Assembly (NCBI GenBank): GCA_035222895.1
Contig: JAVYIG010002540.1
Span: 177,346-241,345 of the forward strand
Origin: Strongylocentrotus droebachiensis
Lineage: Eukaryota; Echinodermata; Echinoidea; Camarodonta; Strongylocentrotidae
Reading direction: 5' to 3'
DNA length: 64,000 bases
The first letter of the stretch is position 1. The number at the start of each line of letters is the position of its first letter. Under the pieces are notes generated by a model. The model saw only the letters and a list, made by a program, of their open reading frames with translations. It searched no databases and was not told where the DNA came from. Positions 10,128-20,950 of the stretch are shown piece after piece. The position numbers and the translations under genes are program-made.

Positions 10128-10754
10128 TGTTTAAGTCTGTTCGGGTAGCAAAGTAAATCCCGCAACAAAGTTTGAGTCCGGCACCGCAAGATCATGTTTT
10201 TGTTGTTGGGATAAGAGTGCCTTATTTTGGGAGTAACAAAGTTGTGGAGAGTAAATAATGGTTATATGGGGCAGGTAGGTGGACATTGGTAAATGACCAG
10301 TTTTGCGAATGCTTCATTTCGAAATGGGCATTAACGGTTTAGTCACTTCTTTGAGGGGAATGAATTGGGCATAATGATGTGCCGGTGTTGTAGAGATAAG
10401 CTTATTACGATACTCTGTAGTCTGTTATAGGGTTATAAATTAGCTTAAGGGCGAAAAAGTACATGCCTGTACATGTACATTGGTTAATTTGGCTAATTGA
10501 AATGTTAATTCCACCAAAGTGTAAATAGTTAAGCATAGATATTCCCTTAGTGCACAGAAATCGTTCATTAATTACAACAAGTTAATACGCGTCAGGGGAC
10601 AAAACCTAATGAGGTATGACGTATATGTTTTCATTTACATACAGCCAATCAGAGCCCATTGGGGGTACTGATTAATGAATATTCATATAACTATCACGAG
10701 TTGACCTTATTCGCATACGCGCAATGTAAAACAGATTAAACCAATTAGCGCGTA

Positions 10755-10771
10755 GTGTGCACATTGCACAC
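10755..10771. other. Hairpin GTGTGCA-CAT-TGCACAC
   Basis: A perfect 7-bp stem with a 3-nt loop, flanked by GCGCG-rich words on both sides that could extend the pairing imperfectly. Confidence 0.6.
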
Positions 10772-10827
10772 GCGCGCGCCAGTCGTTGAGAGCCGTTGGG
10801 AGGTCATAAGGAATGAATATTTATGAA

Positions 10828-10857
10828 GACAATGACAATGACAATGACAATGACAAT
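10828..10857. repeat. GACAAT hexamer microsatellite (5 copies)
   Basis: Five perfect consecutive copies. Confidence 0.9.
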
Positions 10858-11647
10858 TTATTCTCATGTCACCCACATTGGGGTATTGGAGAAGGTTACA
10901 ATCAGTTTGAATTTGTCAATTAAACACTGTGAAATATACAATGATCACGCGCTAACCTTATGCGACATCGTACTATAACGATAGTTATCCAATCAGCATC
11001 GCGTATTACAATTGTTACACGCGCATGCTATTGTGTGTACACCTATGGCATGGGCAAAATGGCCTTGCTAGCTAGTCGGATTGACAAGGTTTATGAAGGT
11101 ACCTATGGCGAATTTTTGCAAATTGCCACGAAATTTCTCATGAATATGCATAAGGATCTGTTGCAACTACCTATGTAGGTTTTTTGGTGAATGAACAACG
11201 TCTCGACAGTGAAACGCCCCGCCAAAGTTGGAAATCCGGTTGGAAATATTCCACCTCGCGTCAATGTGAAAACGCGTGTTGTGGCAGGCTAATTGCCCTA
11301 GAAAGTGCCCTGTAAGCTATTTTTCAACTCGAAAGGTACCTATGTAAAATGTTCACAAAAGTAGACAAATTTGGTATCTACAGCAAGTCTTATACCTGAA
11401 TTTTCATTAAAATCGGGTTCTTTTGTACATCAAGATATATTCGGGGAGATATGAGCTCGTAAAATGGACAGTGTGTGTAAAAGCCCATACCTGATTGTGC
11501 GCCCCTTTTGTGGTGCGTTTTGAATACGCTTGGCCTCTATGGAGATGTCCCTCAACTTATTGTAATGTGATGACAACGTTGTGATTTGGCGGCCGATCAT
11601 ATATAAATATATTCTCGTTTGGCGGTAATTTGTCAAATTATGCCTCC

Positions 11648-12405
11648 AAATCACTAATCACATGGTACTGATAAGTTTATTGATCAATAATTGTCATCCG
11701 ATAATTTTCGACCCCACTCAATTTTTACATGCGAGGGGGTTGCCAATGTATATTCAGTCGAATTTGTTCGCATGTCAATTCTTAGTTTTCCGGCCCCCAT
11801 TCGATTTGAATGCGGGGGGACCTAGTTGTACCTACACACTTTCAAACTCAGGGTGTCACGCTTTAATCTTAGGCATCATCCGATCTTACAGGCGGAGAGG
11901 CTGGTATATATACATCTATATTCTATAACTTTAGGCATCACTCGATTTTATAGGCGGGGGGCTGATATAATGACTTAATGTATATAAGTTTAGCCTAGGC
12001 ATCACTCGATTTCATAGGCGGGGGGCCTAGCATAACTTTAGGCATCACTCGATTTTATAGGCGGGGGGCTGATATAATGACTTAATGTATATAAGTTTAG
12101 CCTAGGCATCACTCGATTTCATAGGCGGGGGGCCTAGCATAACTTTAGGCATCACTCGATTTTATAGGCGGGGGGCTGATATAATGACTTAATGTATATA
12201 AGTTTAGCCTAGGCATCACTCGATTTCATAGGCGGGGGGCCTAGCATTGCATTTGTAAGCATTTTTTATGATTCAATATATCTGTGTTATTTTGTTATGA
12301 CACCCAGAAAATCAAAATGTGCAAAATAAGCGTCCATCTCAAAATGTTAATAAAGCCACGACATAAACGCAAATTTGGTTGTTTGTTATTTTTGTTAGCC
12401 GTGAA
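11648..12405 (+). repeat. Split direct repeat B1
   Basis: A 758-bp repeat, matching 12990-13747 at a constant offset of 1342. The only difference I see is A/C at 11674/13016. It begins AAATCACTAATCACATGG and ends TTAGCCGTGAA, where A2 starts directly. The B1-A2 junction (GTGAA-TAA-TAAAATTT) is therefore what a circular copy of the element would look like across its own ends. Confidence 0.92.
11926..12246 (+). repeat. 107-bp subrepeat, three exact tandem copies, within B1
   Basis: Units start at 11926, 12033 and 12140. Each unit contains two half-units of the form GGCATCACTCGATTT-(T/C)ATAGGCGGGGGG, one followed by CTGATATAATGACTT and one by CCTAGCAT. Degenerate versions of the same motif (CACTC/CATTC ... 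GCG(A/G)GGGG) lie further upstream at about 11712, 11798 and 11871, so the array extended from an older motif. The same structure is in B2. Confidence 0.9.
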
Positions 12406-12685
12406 TAATAAAATTTAAAGAGTAGACAACGATTTAAAATGGTTTATTGACAGGCCGACAAAATGTAGGTCAAGAGGTTGTTTACATTTTTGAGGGAAAT
12501 TCACGCGCTAGGAAATGTAATACTTTGTATTACATTGGAAGGAAATGTACAAGCGTATGTACGCTTATCAAGCAAGCGCGGAAAATACCGCCAGCAAATT
12601 AAAAATAGCACGAAGGGGCTTTCATTCTAGTTATGGCTTTCATTTTGAATGGACAAGAAGAAAAATTTACGGAGTCTAAAACATT
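12406..12685 (+). repeat. Split direct repeat A2
   Basis: Copy of A1, apparently 280/280 identical, contiguous with B1. After the shared GTCTAAAACATT the sequence changes to a pyrimidine-rich CCCACCACCTCCCC. Confidence 0.92.
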
Positions 12686-12989
12686 CCCACCACCTCCCCA
12701 TTATCTCCACCAATAAAAGTATTTTTAGTATATTAGTGGCATAAATTAAGTATTGCTTGGTGGTTCGAAGTAGCCAAGGTATACGTATTAGTACGGAAAG
12801 GATTTAGGGTTTCAGGTATGAAAGGTACGGATAGGGTTTATGTAATAAATTGGTCAGTGATTTATGAAGTTAATGCAGAGCCGGGGGCATTTGGCCTGGT
12901 CGCACATCAACTTGCGTCGTGCACAAAGAAAGTGGGCCGTAGGGGAATTTTTCCCATTGGGTTTCGCCCCTACCCGGTTTTGTATGGGT
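12686..12989. other. Spacer between A2 and B2 of the retroelement
   Basis: 304 bp with no coding frame. It begins pyrimidine-rich. It includes a 20-bp word (12890-12909, TTTGGCCTGGTCGCACATCA) that also occurs in the recombinase remnant at 7278-7297; sequence on both sides of the word differs. It could be a microhomology scar or a leftover of the internal deletion. Confidence 0.6.
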
Positions 12990-13747
12990 AAATCACTAAT
13001 CACATGGTACTGATACGTTTATTGATCAATAATTGTCATCCGATAATTTTCGACCCCACTCAATTTTTACATGCGAGGGGGTTGCCAATGTATATTCAGT
13101 CGAATTTGTTCGCATGTCAATTCTTAGTTTTCCGGCCCCCATTCGATTTGAATGCGGGGGGACCTAGTTGTACCTACACACTTTCAAACTCAGGGTGTCA
13201 CGCTTTAATCTTAGGCATCATCCGATCTTACAGGCGGAGAGGCTGGTATATATACATCTATATTCTATAACTTTAGGCATCACTCGATTTTATAGGCGGG
13301 GGGCTGATATAATGACTTAATGTATATAAGTTTAGCCTAGGCATCACTCGATTTCATAGGCGGGGGGCCTAGCATAACTTTAGGCATCACTCGATTTTAT
13401 AGGCGGGGGGCTGATATAATGACTTAATGTATATAAGTTTAGCCTAGGCATCACTCGATTTCATAGGCGGGGGGCCTAGCATAACTTTAGGCATCACTCG
13501 ATTTTATAGGCGGGGGGCTGATATAATGACTTAATGTATATAAGTTTAGCCTAGGCATCACTCGATTTCATAGGCGGGGGGCCTAGCATTGCATTTGTAA
13601 GCATTTTTTATGATTCAATATATCTGTGTTATTTTGTTATGACACCCAGAAAATCAAAATGTGCAAAATAAGCGTCCATCTCAAAATGTTAATAAAGCCA
13701 CGACATAAACGCAAATTTGGTTGTTTGTTATTTTTGTTAGCCGTGAA
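12990..13747 (+). repeat. Split direct repeat B2 (right end of retroelement)
   Basis: Copy of B1 with one substitution. It ends GTGAA and is followed by TAA and the resumed satellite ATGAATACCCTG. It carries its own triple 107-bp subrepeat (13268-13588). Confidence 0.92.
13268..13588 (+). repeat. 107-bp subrepeat, three tandem copies, within B2
   Basis: Counterpart of 11926-12246 at offset 1342, with the same copy number and no visible difference. This indicates that B1 and B2 were made from one template in the last round of replication. Confidence 0.9.
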
Positions 13748-15201
13748 TAAATGAATACCCTGTAGGAAGTAAGACCCCTCATGTACAAGATCTTCTCAAT
13801 GCCCATGAGCCGCTTAGGAGGATTGCTCCCCAGGGAGTTGAGATGGTGCACACAATGTGCGCTGGCTTGCATTGTTTCCTATGACCGGGCTAATAATATC
13901 ATTGTAAAGCGCTCATCATTCAAAATTGGCGCTATATAACTCGAAATATAACTTTTAATTATAACTTATTATAGTTATTATAGTTAACTAATATTGGCTT
14001 TAGTAATTATTACAATGCCTACGTTATTTAAGCACTTTGCAACTCCGAAACAAGAGGACACTGTAGTAACCACGATTAGACAGGGCTATGGGGACATTAT
14101 TTGTATATATATGAATAGTATTTTATTTGTGATCATGAACGTCGATCAAGGGGGTCATCTGTCCGACTTCCTGTACAAGTATATACAGGAATTCGCGCTA
14201 TATGCACATTCATGTGCATGTGGCTTTTCAAGATTGGTAGAGCGCATGCTTTCCGATAATAGGATCCCGAGTTCGAACCTTTCCCATTGCCTTTTTGACC
14301 TTCATCAAAGCAATTTATCCACAATTATTGATGCTTTATACTCGGGTGTATAAATGAATACCCTGTAGGAGGTAAGACCCCTCATGTACAAGATCTTCTC
14401 AATGCCCATGAGCCGCTTAGGAGGATTGCTCCCCAGGGAGTTGAGATGGTGCACACAATGTGCGCTGGCTTGCATTGTTTCCTATGACCGGGCTAATAAT
14501 ATCATTGTAAAGCGCTCATCATTCAAAATTGGCGCTATATAACTCGAAATATAACTTTTAATTATAACTTATTATAGTTATTATAGTTAACTAATACTGG
14601 CTTTAGTAATTATTACAATGCCTACGTTATTTAAGTACTTTGCAACTCCGAAACAAGAGGACACTGTAGTAACCACTATTAGATAGGGCTATGGGGACAT
14701 TATTTGTATATATATGATTAGTATTTTATTTGTGATCATGAACGTCGATCAAGGGGGTCATCTGTCCGACTTCCTGTACAAGTATATACAGGAATTCGCG
14801 CTATATGCACATTCATGTGCATGTGGCTTTTCAAGATTGGTAGAGCGCATGCTTTCCGATAATAGGATCCCGAGTTCGAACCTTTCCCACTGCCTTTTTG
14901 ACCTTCATCAAAGCAATTTATCCACTAGTATTGATGCTTTATACTCGGGTGTATATTAATGAATACCCTGTAGGAGGTAAGACCCCTCATGTACAAGATC
15001 TTCTCAATGCCCATGAGCCGCTTAGGAGGATTGCTCCCCAGGGAGTTGAGATGGTGCACACAATGTGCGCTGACTTGCATTGTTTCCTATGACCGGGTTA
15101 ATAATATCATTGTAAAGCGCTAATCATCCAAAATTGGCGCTATATAACTCGAAATATAACTTTTAATCATAACTTATTATAGTTATTATAGTTAACTGAT
15201 A

Positions 15202-15561
15202 TTGGCTTTAGTAATTATTACAATGCCTACGTTATTTAAGTACTTTGCAACTCCGAAACAAGAGGACACTGTAGTAACCACTATTAGACAGGGCTATGGG
15301 GACATTATTTGTATATATATGATTAGTATTTTATTTGTGATCATGAACGTCGATCAAGGGGGTCATCTGTCCGACTTCCTGTACAAGTATATACAGGAAT
15401 TCGCGCTATATGCACATTCATGTGCATGTGGCTTTTCAAGATTGGTAGAGCGCATGCTTTCCGATAATAGGATCCCGAGTTCGAACCTTTCCCACTGCCT
15501 TTTTGACCTTCATCAAAGCAATTTATCCACTAGTATTGATGCTTTATACTCGGGTGTATAA
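15202..15561 (+). other. Representative 119-codon open frame of the satellite monomer (doubtful)
   Basis: One monomer-borne frame is open from MALVIITMPTLFKYF to ...ALYSGV and overlaps the tRNA-like segment. Roughly half of the monomers keep a 108-119-codon version; the rest are broken by G5/G6 changes, single-base indels or stops such as ATTAGATAG at 14680 and TTTTAG at 52831. The N-terminal TLFKYFATPK is reminiscent of PCNA-interacting peptides, but nothing else resembles a known domain. Because monomers are near-identical by recent amplification, open frames are not independent evidence of coding. I list it as a sequence property, not a gene. Confidence 0.15.
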
Positions 15562-18500
15562 ATGAATACCCTGTAGGAGGTAAGACCCCTCATGTACAAG
15601 ATCTTCTCAATGCCCATGAGCCGCTTAGGAGGATTGCTCCCCAGGGAGTTGAGATGGTGCACACAATGTGCGCTGACTTGCATTGTTTCCTATGACCGGG
15701 TTAATAATATCATTGTAAAGCGCTAATCATCCAAAATTGGCGCTATATAACTCGAAATATAACTTTTAATCATAACTTATTATAGTTATTATAGTTAACT
15801 GATATTGGCTTTAGTAATTATTACAATGCCTACGTTATTTAAGCACTTTGCAACTCCGAAACAAGAGGACACTGTAGTAACCACGATTAGACAGGGCTAT
15901 GGGGACATTATTTGTATATATATGATTAGTATTTTATTTGTGATCATGAACGTCGATCAAGGGGGGTCATCTGTCCGACTTCCTGTACAAGTATATACAG
16001 GAATTCGCGCTATATGCACATTCATGTGCATGTGGCTTTTCAAGATTGGTAGAGCGCATGCTTTCCGATAATAGGATCCCGAGTTCGAACCTTTCCCACT
16101 GCCTTTTTGACCTTCATCAAAGCAATTTATCCACAATTATTGATGCTTTATACTCGGGTGTATAAATGAATACCCTGTAGGAGGTAAGACCCCTCATGTA
16201 CAAGATCTTCTCAATGCCCATGAGCCGCTTAGGAGGATTGCTCCCCAGGGAGTTGAGATGGTGCACACAATGTGCGCTGGCTTGCATTGTTTCCTATGAC
16301 CGGGCTAATAATATCATTGTAAAGCGCCCATCATTCAAAATTGGCGCTATATAACTCGAAATATAACTTTTAATTATAACTTATTATAGTTATTATAGTT
16401 AACTAATACTGGCTTTAGTAATTATTACAATGCCTACGTTATTTAAGTACTTTGCAACTCCGAAACAAGAGGACACTGTAGTAACCACTATTAGACAGAG
16501 TTATGGGGACATTATTATATATATGATTAGTATTTTATTTGTGATCATGAACGTCGATCAAGGGGGTCATCTGTCCGACTTCCTGTACAAGTTTATACAG
16601 GAATTCGCGCTATATGCACATTCATGTGCATGTGGCTTTTCAAGATTGGTAGAGCGCATGCTTTCCGATAATAGGATCCCGAGTTCGAACCTTTCCCACT
16701 GCCTTTTTGACCTTCATCAAGGCAATTTATCCACAATTATTGATGCTTTATACTCGGGTGTATAAATGAATACCCTGTAGAAGGTAAGACCCCTCATGTA
16801 CAAGATCTTCTCAATGCCCATGAGCCGCTTAGGAGGATTGCTCCCCAGGGAGTTGAGATGGTGCACACAATGTGCGCTGGCTTGCATTGTTTCCTATGAC
16901 CGGGCTAATAATAGCATTGTAAAGCGCTCATCATTCAAAATTGGCGCTATATAACTCAAAATATAACTTTTAATTATAACTTATTATAGTTATTATAGTT
17001 GACTGATATTGGCTTTAGTAATTATTACAATGCCTACGTTATTTAAGCACTTTGCAACTCCGAAACAAGAGGACACTGTAGTAACCACGATTAGACAGGG
17101 CTATGGGGACATTATTTGTATATATATGATTAGTATTTTATTTGTGATCATGAATGTCGATCAAGGGGGGTCATCTGTCCGACTTCCTGTACAAGTATAT
17201 ACAGGAATTCGCGCTATATGCACATTCATGTGCATGTGGCTTTTCAAGATTGGTAAAGCGCATGCTTTCTGATAATAGGATCCCGAGTTCGAACCTTTCC
17301 CACTGCCTTTTTGACCTTCATCAAAGCAATTTATCCACAATTATTGATGCTTTATACTCGGGTGTATAAATGAATACCCTGTAGGAGGTAAGACCCCTCA
17401 TGTACAAGATCTTCTCAATGCCCATGAGCCGCTTAGGAGGATTGCTCCCCAGGGAGTTGAGATGGTGCACACAATGTGCGCTGGCTTGCATTGTTTCCTA
17501 TGACCGGGTTAATAATATCATTGTAAAGCGCTCATCATTCAAAATTGGCGCTATATAACTCAAAATATAACTTTTAATTATAACTTATTATAGTTATTAT
17601 AGTTGACTGATATTGGCTTTAGTAATTATTACAATGCCTACGTTATTTAAGCACTTTGCAACTCCGAAACACCGAAACAAGAGGACACTGTAGTAACCAC
17701 GATTAGACAGGGCTATGGGGACATTATTTGTATATATATGATTAGTATTTTATTTGTGATCATGAACGTCGATCAAGGGGGGTCATCTGTCCGACTTCCT
17801 GTACAAGTATATACAGGAATTCGCGCTATATGCACATTCATGTGCATGTGGCTTTTCAAGATTGGTAGAGCGCATGCTTTCCGATAATAGGATCCCGAGT
17901 TCGAACCTTTCCCACTGCCTTTTTGACCTTCATCAAGGCAATTTATCCACAATTATTGATGCTTTATACTCGGGTGTATAAATGAATACCCTGTAGAAGG
18001 TAAGACCCCTCATGTACAAGATCTTCTCAATGCCCATGAGCCGCTTAGGAGGATTGCTCCCCAGGGAGTTGAGATGGTGCACACAATGTGCGCTGGCTTG
18101 CATTGTTTCCTATGACCGGGCTAATAATATCATTGTAAAGCGCTCATCATTCAAAATTGGCGCTATATAACTCGAAATATAACTTTTAATTATAACTTAT
18201 TATAGTTATTATAGTTAACTAATACTGGCTTTAGTAATTATTACAATGCCTACGTTATTTAAGTACTTTGCAACTCCGAAACAAGAGGACACTGTAGTAA
18301 CCACTATTAGATAGGGCTATGGGGACATTATTTGTATATATATGATTAGTATTTTATTTGTGATCATGAACGTCGATCAAGGGGGTCATCTGTCCGACTT
18401 CCTGTACAAGTATATACAGGAATTCGCGCTATATGCACATTCATGTGCATGTGGCTTTTCAAGATTGGTAGAGCGCATGCTTTCCGATAATAGGATCCCG

Positions 18501-20950
18501 AGTTCGAACCTTTCCCACTGCCTTTTTGACCTTCATCAAAGCAATTTATCCACTAGTATTGATGCTTTATACTCGGGTGTATAAATGAATACCCTGTAGG
18601 AGGTAAGACCCCTCATGTACAAGATCTTCTCAATGCCCATGAGCCGCTTAGGAGGATTGCTCCCCAGGGAGTTGAGATGGTGCACACAATGTGCGCTGAC
18701 TTGCATTGTTTCCTATGACCGGGTTAATAATATCATTGTAAAGCGCTAATCATCCAAAATTGGCGCTATATAACTCGAAATATAACTTTTAATCATAACT
18801 TATTATAGTTATTATAGTTAACTGATATTGGCTTTAGTAATTATTACAATGCCTACGTTATTTAAGCACTTTGCAACTCCGAAACAAGAGGACACTGTAG
18901 TAACCACGATTAGACAGGGCTATGGGGACATTATTTGTATATATATGATTAGTATTTTATTTGTGATCATGAACGTCGATCAAGGGGGGTCATCTGTCCG
19001 ACTTCCTGTACAAGTATATACAGGAATTCGCGCTATATGCACATTCATGTGCATGTGGCTTTTCAAGATTGGTAGAGCGCATGCTTTCCGATAATAGGAT
19101 CCCGAGTTCGAACCTTTCCCACTGCCTTTTTGACCTTCATCAAGGCAATTTATCCACAATTATTGATGCTTTATACTCGGGTGTATAAATGAATACCCTG
19201 TAGAAGGTAAGACCCCTCATGTACAAGATCTTCTCAATGCCCATGAGCCGCTTAGGAGGATTGCTCCCCAGGGAGTTGAGATGGTGCACACAATGTGCGC
19301 TGGCTTGCATTGTTTCCTATGACCGGGCTAATAATATCATTGTAAAGCGCCCATCATTCAAAATTGGCGCTATATAACTCGAAATATAACTTTTAATTAT
19401 AACTTATTATAGTTATTATAGTTAACTAATACTGGCTTTAGTAATTATTACAATGCCTACGTTATTTAAGTACTTTGCAACTCCGAAACAAGAGGACACT
19501 GTAGTAACCACTATTAGACAGAGTTATGGGGACATTATTATATATATGATTAGTATTTTATTTGTGATCATGAACGTCGATCAAGGGGGTCATCTGTCCG
19601 ACTTCCTGTACAAGTTTATACAGGAATTCGCGCTATATGCACATTCATGTGCATGTGGCTTTTCAAGATTGGTAGAGCGCATGCTTTCCGATAATAGGAT
19701 CCCGAGTTCGAACCTTTCCCACTGCCTTTTTGACCTTCATCAAGGCAATTTATCCACAATTATTGATGCTTTATACTCGGGTGTATAAATGAATACCCTG
19801 TAGAAGGTAAGACCCCTCATGTACAAGATCTTCTCAATGCCCATGAGCCGCTTAGGAGGATTGCTCCCCAGGGAGTTGAGATGGTGCACACAATGTGCGC
19901 TGGCTTGCATTGTTTCCTATGACCGGGCTAATAATAGCATTGTAAAGCGCTCATCATTCAAAATTGGCGCTATATAACTCAAAATATAACTTTTAATTAT
20001 AACTTATTATAGTTATTATAGTTGACTGATATTGGCTTTAGTAATTATTACAATGCCTACGTTATTTAAGCACTTTGCAACTCCGAAACAAGAGGACACT
20101 GTAGTAACCACGATTAGACAGGGCTATGGGGACATTATTTGTATATATATGATTAGTATTTTATTTGTGATCATGAATGTCGATCAAGGGGGGTCATCTG
20201 TCCGACTTCCTGTACAAGTATATACAGGAATTCGCGCTATATGCACATTCATGTGCATGTGGCTTTTCAAGATTGGTAAAGCGCATGCTTTCTGATAATA
20301 GGATCCCGAGTTCGAACCTTTCCCACTGCCTTTTTGACCTTCATCAAAGCAATTTATCCACAATTATTGATGCTTTATACTCGGGTGTATAAATGAATAC
20401 CCTGTAGGAGGTAAGACCCCTCATGTACAAGATCTTCTCAATGCCCATGAGCCGCTTAGGAGGATTGCTCCCCAGGGAGTTGAGATGGTGCACACAATGT
20501 GCGCTGGCTTGCATTGTTTCCTATGACCGGGTTAATAATATCATTGTAAAGCGCTCATCATTCAAAATTGGCGCTATATAACTCAAAATATAACTTTTAA
20601 TTATAACTTATTATAGTTATTATAGTTGACTGATATTGGCTTTAGTAATTATTACAATGCCTACGTTATTTAAGCACTTTGCAACTCCGAAACACCGAAA
20701 CAAGAGGACACTGTAGTAACCACGATTAGACAGGGCTATGGGGACATTATTTGTATATATATGATTAGTATTTTATTTGTGATCATGAACGTCGATCAAG
20801 GGGGGTCATCTGTCCGACTTCCTGTACAAGTATATACAGGAATTCGCGCTATATGCACATTCATGTGCATGTGGCTTTTCAAGATTGGTAGAGCGCATGC
20901 TTTCCGATAATAGGATCCCGAGTTCGAACCTTTCCCACTGCCTTTTTGAC
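15300..20950 (+). repeat. Five-monomer higher-order repeat, period 3023 bp (two copies)
   Basis: Private variants recur exactly 3023 bp apart: ACTAGTATTGATG (15530/18553), the GACAGAGTTATGG codon pair (16495/19518), CATGAATGTCGATC (17150/20173), TTGGTAAAGCGC (17252/20275) and an 8-bp duplication CCGAAACACCGAAACA (near 17657/20680). The copies diverge again near 17935/20958 (AAGG versus AAAG). Confidence 0.85.
15424..15499 (+). ncRNA. tRNA-like segment, common variant
   Basis: Identical in layout to 70-145, with T5 at 15500-15504. It is given because this monomer also carries the full-length open frame, which shows that frame and tRNA-like element overlap on the same strand. Confidence 0.55.

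Larger units (their letters stand above)
10035..11647. other. Non-coding internal region between hydrolase and B1
   Basis: No coding frame I would defend; a 72-codon frame at 10960-11178 has no recognisable features. The region contains a 16-bp tandem repeat, a GACAAT hexamer run, several palindromes (TGTACATGTACA at 10468-10479, a GTGTGCA/TGCACAC hairpin at 10755-10771) and CCAAT/ATTGG in inverted arrangement (10645-10662). These could be promoter-like, but nothing confirms it. Confidence 0.55.
6833..13747 (+). mobile_element. Split-direct-repeat retroelement (Ngaro/DIRS-like), non-autonomous
   Basis: A 6915-bp insertion interrupts one satellite monomer. Repeat order is A1 (6833-7112), internal region, B1 (11648-12405), A2 (12406-12685), spacer, B2 (12990-13747). 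This is the A1-internal-B1-A2-B2 layout known from tyrosine-recombinase retrotransposons of the PAT/Ngaro type. The internal region carries a broken tyrosine recombinase and an SGNH hydrolase, a combination reported for some Ngaro elements. No gag, reverse transcriptase or RNase H is visible; they would be expected between A1 and the recombinase, where only about 110 bp remains. A1 and A2 look identical over 280 bp and B1/B2 differ at one of 758 bp, so the insertion looks recent. There is no target-site duplication: the flanks GTGTA and ATGAATACC are joined through a shared TAA. Family-level assignment is inference from architecture and the two ORFs. Confidence 0.85.

Noticed and set aside
11662-13270. 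Identical-looking 88-codon frames at 11662 and 13004
   Set aside because: They lie in repeats B1 and B2 and are duplicated for that reason; they contain the GCGGGGGG motif array and no protein features.
6833-13747. LTR retrotransposon interpretation
   Set aside because: The direct repeats are not a single block at both ends: A is at the left end and inside, B inside and at the right end. There is no target-site duplication and no TG...CA ends.
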